A DNA stretch of 10,551 bases from Atribacterota bacterium (lineage in GTDB: Bacteria; Atribacterota; Phoenicimicrobiia; Phoenicimicrobiales; Phoenicimicrobiaceae): positions 1 through 10,551 of the forward strand of contig DAOUTX010000026.1 in NCBI GenBank assembly GCA_030668465.1. The letters are read 5' to 3'. The notes under the pieces are model-generated. The model ran no database searches. It was given only the letters and a program-made list of their open reading frames with translations, and was not told the origin of the DNA. Each line of letters opens with the position of its first letter. The first letter of the stretch is position 1. Shown in pieces: positions 6,449-10,551 of the stretch. The position numbers and the translations under genes are program-made.

Positions 6449-6838
6449 TCACTTACCTAATAGACTCTCCAGGATTACCTGGGCAATTACATAATCTTTG
6501 GTGTGAGAGATGGTGATAAAATACTTACCAACTCCTTTTTCTGAAGCGATTTTTTTTAATTTTCCAGATGTCTCGATAATGGGTTGACCAAGTTCATTAT
6601 TTTCTATTTCAATCTCTTTCCAGTTAACCTCCCTCAAGCCTAAACCCAATGACTTTAACAGGGCTTCTTTGGCTGCAAATCTTCCGGCATAAGATTGATA
6701 TTTGTTCCCCCTCTTTTTTTCACAATATTCTCTCTCTAAGGGAGTAAATATCTTAAAGGTAAAATTATCTCCCCATTTTTTAATTATTTTTTCTATTCTT
6801 TCTATTTTAACTAAATCAATTCCACAACCTATTATCAA
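6449..6838 (-). CDS. acpS: Holo-[acyl-carrier-protein] synthase
   Basis: AcpS transfers 4'-phosphopantetheine from CoA to the conserved serine of acyl carrier protein, activating it for fatty-acid synthesis. The 129 residues are normal for the family. The Mg2+/CoA site shows Asp8 in CGIDLVKIERI and Glu58 in GRFAAKEALLKSLGLG (52-67). ISHTKDYVIAQVI near 110-122 is the typical C-terminal block. The start is a TTG at 6836-6838, supported by AGAGGA 9 nt upstream and by the conserved N-terminus beginning directly with MIIGCGIDLV. It lies 54 nt downstream of fxsA and may share its transcript. The long repetitive gap after it separates it from nnr, with which acpS is often clustered. Confidence 0.96.
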   Translation of the reverse strand: MIIGCGIDLVKIERIEKIIKKWGDNFTFKIFTPLEREYCEKKRGNKYQSYAGRFAAKEALLKSLGLGLREVNWKEIEIENNELGQPIIETSGKLKKIASEKGVGKYFITISHTKDYVIAQVILESLLGK

Positions 6839-6847
6839 GAATATAAT

Positions 6848-6853
6848 TCCTCT
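6848..6853 (-). promoter_or_regulatory. Ribosome binding site for the acpS TTG start
   Basis: AGAGGA on the minus strand ends 9 nt before the TTG at 6836-6838, supporting a TTG start. Confidence 0.7.
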
Positions 6854-6892
6854 TTATTATTTTCTATTTTCTGACTATTAATAAATAAGTAG

Positions 6893-7288
6893 TTAAAATT
6901 CTCTATAATAAAAATTGCCTTCTTTTATCTTTCCTTTTAGCCATTTCAATAAATATTTCTTAACTACTCCTCTGCTAACAGGTATTAAAAAAATAAAACC
7001 AATAATATCGGTAACAAAACCAGGAGTGAGAAGGAATATTCCTCCAGCTAGAATAATGGCTCCTTGAATTAAACTATCCCCTGGCATAATCCCCTCATTT
7101 AAATCATTCTGAATCTTCTTTAAAATCATAAAACCTTGACCTTTTACCAGGTATGCTCCAATTATCCCAGTTAAGATGATTATACCAATTGTAGTTAGGC
7201 TCCCTATCTTCTTCCCTACTTCAATTAGAATATATAGTTCTGTTACTGGAACTAATACAAATAATATTAATAGTCTAGTAAAAAACAT
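6893..7288 (-). CDS. fxsA: FxsA family inner-membrane protein
   Basis: FxsA is a small integral membrane protein named in E. coli for suppressing phage T7 exclusion by the F plasmid; its cellular job is not defined. The 131 residues show the family pattern. A hydrophobic N-terminal segment (about 4-22) contains VPVTELYILIEVG. A second segment follows (about 31-49, GIIILTGIIGAYLVKGQG). After a polar stretch with KKIQNDLNEG comes a third hydrophobic region (about 75-104) with the signature LLTPGFVTDIIGFIFLIP. The C-terminal tail is basic. The ATG at 7286-7288 has only a modest GGGA upstream. It sits between the thioesterase gene (138 nt upstream) and acpS (54 nt downstream); the 138-nt gap is AT-rich without the repeat modules seen elsewhere. 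Nothing links it to phage here. Confidence 0.93.
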   Translation of the reverse strand: MFFTRLLILFVLVPVTELYILIEVGKKIGSLTTIGIIILTGIIGAYLVKGQGFMILKKIQNDLNEGIMPGDSLIQGAIILAGGIFLLTPGFVTDIIGFIFLIPVSRGVVKKYLLKWLKGKIKEGNFYYREF

Positions 7289-7426
7289 CGTTTGTTCCCA
7301 TCCATTATTAATCTGATTATTTTAAGAAAGTTTGGTAATTAACCCCATTAAATACTAAAATCTAACTTAGGTAAATTCATTACTCTTCAGTCCGATATAC
7401 TAATTTATATAAGACCTAAATATAAA

Positions 7427-7864
7427 TCAAGGATACATATATTTTTCTACTTCTTTCTGCATCTCCTTAGATACAACTATAAACTTCCCCTTTGCCTCCG
7501 TTAATAAGGTGTCATCTTCTAAACGAGCTTCCGCTTGAGCCTCAATCATTCTGCCTAAATCTTTAGTCATCTGAGCAGTAAATATAATTTTTTCACCTAC
7601 AAGAGCTTTTTTTCTGTATTTGATGTTTATTTCTAAGGTCATAGTCATAACATCCTTAGTTATGATTGCAGTTCTGCCCATTATTTCATCTAAAATAGAA
7701 AACAATATTCCTCCGTGAACAATTCCTTTAAAGCCTTGATGTTTTGATTCGGGAATAAACTCCACTCTAATTTTATCTTGGTCCCTGAAAAAAGTGATAT
7801 TTAAACCTATGGGATTATCTTTCCCACAGACAAAACAGTTTTTGTATCCTGGTAAAGCTTGCAA
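7427..7864 (-). CDS. PaaI-family hotdog-fold thioesterase
   Basis: This single hotdog-domain protein of 145 residues probably hydrolyses acyl-CoA or acyl-ACP thioesters. The hotdog active-site segment is GIVHGGILFSILDEIMG (about 48-63), with His50-Gly-Gly and the helix ending Asp59-Glu60. The strand-rich C-terminal half is typical (LEINIKYRKKALVGEKIIFTA, then GKFIVVS). The N-terminus has CFVCGKDNPIGL (10-21), a Cys-x-x-Cys motif seen in a subgroup of these proteins; one CxxC pair alone does not show zinc binding. The start is a TTG at 7862-7864 with an excellent AGGGAGG site 8 nt upstream. The substrate cannot be told from sequence. Its neighbours fxsA and acpS leave a role in acyl-group handling possible but unproven. 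Confidence 0.9.
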   Translation of the reverse strand: MQALPGYKNCFVCGKDNPIGLNITFFRDQDKIRVEFIPESKHQGFKGIVHGGILFSILDEIMGRTAIITKDVMTMTLEINIKYRKKALVGEKIIFTAQMTKDLGRMIEAQAEARLEDDTLLTEAKGKFIVVSKEMQKEVEKYMYP

Positions 7865-7872
7865 AAGTAAAA

Positions 7873-7879
7873 CCTCCCT
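7873..7879 (-). promoter_or_regulatory. Ribosome binding site for the thioesterase TTG start
   Basis: AGGGAGG on the minus strand ends 8 nt before the TTG at 7862-7864, strong support for that start. Confidence 0.8.
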
Positions 7880-7899
7880 GTAATTGGTTAATTAGTTAT

Positions 7900-7960
7900 C
7901 TGGTTAGTTGGTTCCTTAGTTACATAGCTTAACCGTATAAACAAATAACCAACTGACCAA
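7900..7960. repeat. Long imperfect inverted repeat just upstream of the thioesterase gene
   Basis: CTGGTTAGTTGGTT (7900-7913) pairs with AACCAACTGACCAA (7947-7960) over 14 positions, with one mismatch and one G-U type pair, around a 33-nt loop. It ends 20 nt before the ribosome site. A similar arrangement lies before ltaE (9339-9401). Confidence 0.6.
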
Positions 7961-8037
7961 CAAGTGATGTAGTGTGTAACACGTGATAAGCAACCTATAA
8001 TAAATATCTGTTTTTATAATTTAGGAAATTTAATCTT

Positions 8038-8068
8038 ATTACTCATTACATCTTACTTGTTACTGTAT
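8038..8068. repeat. CATTAC-type repeat copy
   Basis: Matches 4523-4553 at 28 of 31 positions in the same orientation; here it is wholly intergenic. Confidence 0.75.
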
Positions 8069-8073
8069 TTTAT

Positions 8074-8095
8074 ACGAGATACGAGATACGAATTA
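8074..8095. repeat. Tandem CGAGATA unit, exact copy of 3008-3029
   Basis: Twenty-two bases, made of three ACGA(GAT) steps ending in ACGAATTA, are identical to 3008-3029, about 5 kb away. What follows differs: AACCGATAATCGG here, but GACTCCTGGCT at the other site. Confidence 0.85.
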
Positions 8096-8114
8096 ACCGA
8101 TAATCGGTAAACCA

Positions 8115-8131
8115 TCTTCACTATATACTAT
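8115..8131. repeat. TCTTCACTATATACTAT unit, exact copy of 3055-3071
   Basis: Seventeen identical bases, both followed within a few bases by CTCGATACT. Together with the 22-nt unit this shows two modules shared by the gaps downstream of ltaE and of alr. Confidence 0.8.
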
Positions 8132-8253
8132 ATGCTCGATACTTTATACTAATTTGGCTTCTAGTTTCTGTTTTTTTAACCAATTAACCAAGTAACTAAA
8201 TAACCAGCTAACTGATTCTATACGCTACCCGCTCTACACTAACTAAATACTAG

Positions 8254-9300
8254 CTAGCTAAATATTTCTTTAATCGCCCTTACGGTAGCATAAATATCTT
8301 CTTCACTAATTCCGTAATGAGTAACCAAACGAACTTTGGTGGGTGGTCGTGGTGAACCTAATATATTATACTTTGCTAACTTAGGCAAAAACTGGTAGGT
8401 ATCCATACTTGATTCCTGAAGGTCAAGATAGACCATATTAGTCTGAACTGTCTCTAAATCAACTTTTATTCCGCTTATATGGGCTAAACCTTCTCCTAAA
8501 ATTCGAGCATTTTTATGGTCTTCTTTTAATCTTTCCATCATCTGTTCGAGGGCAATTATTCCAGCTGCAGCCAAAATACCTGCCTGCCTCATCCCTCCAC
8601 CCAGCATCTTTCTATTTTTACGGGCTCTTTGAATAAATTCCTTTGGACCGGCTAAAATTGACCCTACCGGGGCACTAAGACCTTTGGAAAGACAGAACAT
8701 CACTGAATCAACATTTTTAACGAGAAGTGCGGGCTCAATATTTAAGGCGATAGCAGCATTAAATATTCGAGCACCATCTAAATGAACTTGAATATTTCGT
8801 TGATGGGCCAATCGGCAGATTTCCTCGATTACTTCAGGGGGAGTAATTGTTCCACCTGCTCGATTATGAGTATTTTCCAAACAGATTAAAGTTGTTTTAG
8901 GGTAATGAATGTTTTCATCTCTCAATGCCATTTTAATACCTTGAGGATCGGGAATTCCTTTATCTCCGGTAATCAACCGGGGTATCACTCCTGCTACTGC
9001 CGATATACTACCCACCTCGTAATAATATAAGTGAGAGTCTATCTCTAAAATTACTTCATCTCCTCTTTGACAATGAGTCAATACCGCAATAAGATTACCC
9101 ATAGTGCCACTGGGTACAAATAATGCTGCCTCTTTCCCCGCTTTTTTAGCGGCTAATTCTTCCAGTTGATTAACTGTAGGGTCTTCCTGGAAAACATCGT
9201 CCCCCACTTCGGCATTTTTCATAGCTTCTCGCATCTCATCTGTTGGCAAGGTAACCGTATCACTTCTTAAATCAATTTTTTCTTTAAAAGTACTGATAAT
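8254..9300 (-). CDS. ltaE: Low-specificity L-threonine aldolase (non-ATG start)
   Basis: This fold-type I PLP enzyme cleaves L-threonine or allo-threonine to glycine and acetaldehyde. Counted from the proposed start (348 residues), family features are IDLRSDTVT (8-17), EVGDDVFQEDPTVNQLEELAA (about 31-51), VPSGTMGN near 62-69, the ring-stacking His in DSHLYYYE (H90), LENTHNRAGG near 141-150, HLDGAR with Asp175, and the Schiff-base lysine Lys206 in LSKGLSAPVGS. The first ATG/GTG/TTG is the TTG at 9247-9249, which would delete IDLRSDTVT. The frame stays open 17 codons further to ATT (9298-9300) or ATC (9295-9297), behind a strong GGAGG. I therefore place the start at the ATT, with the exact codon unproven. 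The TAG stop lies in a TAGCTAGCTAG run. Confidence 0.9.
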   Translation of the reverse strand: MISTFKEKIDLRSDTVTLPTDEMREAMKNAEVGDDVFQEDPTVNQLEELAAKKAGKEAALFVPSGTMGNLIAVLTHCQRGDEVILEIDSHLYYYEVGSISAVAGVIPRLITGDKGIPDPQGIKMALRDENIHYPKTTLICLENTHNRAGGTITPPEVIEEICRLAHQRNIQVHLDGARIFNAAIALNIEPALLVKNVDSVMFCLSKGLSAPVGSILAGPKEFIQRARKNRKMLGGGMRQAGILAAAGIIALEQMMERLKEDHKNARILGEGLAHISGIKVDLETVQTNMVYLDLQESSMDTYQFLPKLAKYNILGSPRPPTKVRLVTHYGISEEDIYATVRAIKEIFS

Positions 9301-9303
9301 TAT

Positions 9304-9311
9304 CCACCTCC
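9304..9311 (-). promoter_or_regulatory. Strong Shine-Dalgarno before the non-ATG ltaE start
   Basis: GGAGGTGG on the minus strand: the GGAGG core ends 6 nt before ATT (9298-9300) and 9 nt before ATC (9295-9297). It is 57 nt from the TTG at 9249, too far to serve it. Confidence 0.75.
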
Positions 9312-9427
9312 AAATGCTATTCGTTAATTAGTTACCTAGTTAGCTAGTTTAAAACATTATTCTATTAACTAACTAACCAATTAACCAACTGACTAGCTAA
9401 CCAAATTTATTCGTTCTAGGTTAGCAA
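9312..9427. repeat. TTAGTTAGCTAG-type inverted repeats filling the glnA-ltaE gap
   Basis: The gap is almost entirely four-base-periodic sequence. GTTAGCTAGT (9339-9348) and ACTAGCTAAC (9392-9401) are perfect 10-bp inverted arms 43 nt apart. TTAACTAACTAACCAATTAACC lies between them, written here only as a run of TAAC units (9364-9385). ATTCGTT occurs at both ends (about 9319-9325 and 9409-9415). No T run makes it a standard terminator for glnA. Similar arms precede the thioesterase gene. Confidence 0.65.
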
Positions 9428-10551
9428 TCAATAAATTGTCAGATATTTATCTAATTCCCACTGGTGGACTTGAATACGATAGTTTTCCCATTCTTCTCTC
9501 TTAGCCTCGATATAATTTTCTAAAATATGACCGGTTAAAGCAGATTTTACTACTTCGTCCTTATCCAATTCTAACAAAGCTTCGTTCAAGGTAGAAGGCA
9601 AACTTTTAATTCCCAGAGATTTTTTTTCCTCTTTATTCATAGTATAAATATTTCGAATCACCGGTTCCCCCGGGTCAACCTGATTTTTAATTCCATCTAT
9701 ACCTGCTTTTAGCACTACTGCAAAAGCCAAATAAGGATTACAGGATGGATCAGGACTTCTCAATTCCGCCCTGGTACCTACTCCTCTTGCTGCGGGCACC
9801 CTGACTAAAGGGCTGCGATTTCTCTCTGACCAAGCGATATAAACCGGTGCTTCATAACCAGGAGTTAATCTCTTGTAAGAATTTACTAAAGGGTTGGTAA
9901 TAGCAGTAAATCCCTTGGCATGTTTTAATAATCCACCGATAAAATATAACGCTTCCTTACTCAATTGATACTTCCCATTAGGATTATAAAATATATTTTC
10001 ACCATTTTTAAACAAAGATATGTGGGTATGCATTCCTGATCCGCATATTCCGAATATTGGCTTAGGCATAAAGGTAACGTGTAAATTATGTTTTTGAGCA
10101 ATAGTCTTACCGGTTAGCTTTAGAGTCATTATTCTATCGGCAGAAGTTAGAGCATTACAGTACCTGAAATCAATCTCGTGCTGACCGGGAGCAACTTCGT
10201 GGTGTGAGGCTTCAATTTCAAAACCTAATTTTTCCAAAGCAATTACCATATCTCTTCTCGCTTCTTCCCCTAAATCAACGGGCAAAAGGTCGAAATACCC
10301 TCCTCGATCATGAGTCCTAGTAGTCGCTTCCCCTTCTTGATCTCTAAAAAATAAAAAGAATTCTACTTCTGGCCCAAGATTGGTAGAATATCCTATTTCT
10401 TCTATTTCTTTTAGCACTTTCTTCAGATTATTTCTAGGACAACCCTCAAAGGGCGAACCATCAGGATTATAAACATCACAGGTAATTCGGGCTACATCTT
10501 TTTCTTCTTCCCAGGGATTTACTGTAAAGGTGGAGTAATCTGGTTTTAAAA
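9428..10551 (-). CDS. glnA: Type I-alpha glutamine synthetase (5' end beyond window)
   Basis: Glutamine synthetase condenses ammonia and glutamate to glutamine using ATP; GSI forms dodecamers in the cytoplasm. The frame is open from the right edge, giving 373 C-terminal residues of a protein that is usually about 440. The GTG at 10415-10417 is not the start, because the conserved ARITCDVYNPDGSPFEGCPR lies upstream of it in frame. Visible motifs are LGPEVEFFLF, the HHEVAPGQHEIDFRY ammonia/Mn region, CGSGMHTHISLF, NSYKRLTPGYEAPVYIAWSERNRSPLVRVP with the flap glutamate, and AELRSPDPSCNPYLA. The C-terminus (NIYTMNKEEKKSLGIKSLP, ending near VHQWELDKYL) is that of the alpha subtype, which lacks the NLYDLP adenylylation site of beta enzymes. 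Adenylylation control is therefore not expected; feedback or repressor control is more likely. Confidence 0.97.
   Translation of the reverse strand, partial: LKPDYSTFTVNPWEEEKDVARITCDVYNPDGSPFEGCPRNNLKKVLKEIEEIGYSTNLGPEVEFFLFFRDQEGEATTRTHDRGGYFDLLPVDLGEEARRDMVIALEKLGFEIEASHHEVAPGQHEIDFRYCNALTSADRIMTLKLTGKTIAQKHNLHVTFMPKPIFGICGSGMHTHISLFKNGENIFYNPNGKYQLSKEALYFIGGLLKHAKGFTAITNPLVNSYKRLTPGYEAPVYIAWSERNRSPLVRVPAARGVGTRAELRSPDPSCNPYLAFAVVLKAGIDGIKNQVDPGEPVIRNIYTMNKEEKKSLGIKSLPSTLNEALLELDKDEVVKSALTGHILENYIEAKREEWENYRIQVHQWELDKYLTIY

Larger units (their letters stand above)
7865..8253. other. 389-nt gap between ltaE and the thioesterase gene: densest repeat mosaic
   Basis: Almost every module type of the window is here. 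On the plus strand: TTAATTAGTTA / CTGGTTAGTTGG arms (7881-7960); a CATTAC-type copy (8038-8068); the CGAGATACGA unit (8074-8095); a CCGATAATCGG dyad (8097-8107); TCTTCACTATATACTAT (8115-8131); a diverged GACTCCTGGCT-type unit (8152-8171); TTAACCAATTAACCAA (from about 8178); TATACGCTACCCGCTCTACAC (about 8219-8239); and TAGCTAGCTA at the ltaE stop. About 7965-8037 is AT-rich and less patterned. No open frame of note and no clear promoter were seen. Confidence 0.8.

Noticed and set aside
10415..10417. GTG as the glnA start
   Set aside because: Conserved GSI sequence continues upstream in the same frame to the window edge, so the gene is simply cut by the window.

Overview
All ten protein genes in this AT-rich window lie on the minus strand, so transcription runs from right to left. 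The organism is a bacterium: it has a class I-alpha glutamine synthetase, AcpS, alanine racemase and the bacterial t6A enzymes TsaB, TsaD and TsaE. Low GC, frequent TTG starts, a co-directional housekeeping block and the acpS/nnr/alr and tsaE/tsaB/rimI/tsaD neighbourhoods recall Firmicutes and several deep-branching anaerobic lineages (Atribacterota-like bacteria are one guess). The sequence alone does not settle the phylum.

Layout in transcription order: glnA (5' end beyond the window); a low-specificity threonine aldolase gene; a PaaI-type hotdog thioesterase gene; fxsA (inner-membrane protein); acpS; a fused NAD(P)HX epimerase/dehydratase gene (nnr); alr; then the tight cluster tsaE-tsaB-rimI-tsaD (tsaD 3' end beyond the window). 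The products cover nitrogen assimilation and amino-acid metabolism, acyl-carrier-protein activation, repair of damaged NAD(P)H, D-alanine for peptidoglycan, N-acetylation, and the t6A modification of ANN-decoding tRNAs. No defence, phage or conjugation gene is visible.

The unusual part is the non-coding DNA. Five gaps (9301-9427, 7865-8253, 6097-6448, 4291-4530, 2604-3111) are filled with short, low-complexity modules that recur in different orders and orientations. The modules include tandem CGAGATA/CTCGATA, TATATACTA, TACGCTATAC, CATTAC and TTAATTGGTTAACTAG-like units, and ATTCCC..GGGAAT inverted repeats. They begin at or even inside stop codons and end just before ribosome binding sites. 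One copy supplies the last codons and the stop of nnr. The gaps inside tsaE-tsaD, and the paaI/fxsA/acpS gaps, lack obvious copies.

Two further points stand out. A 145-bp block at 6225-6369, between acpS and nnr, is closed by long complementary arms and has an alternative hairpin; it may be a structured RNA or a small non-autonomous element. The threonine aldolase reading frame has its conserved N-terminus and a strong Shine-Dalgarno, but no ATG, GTG or TTG there, which points to an ATT or ATC start. No convincing sigma-70 promoter or U-tract terminator was found.
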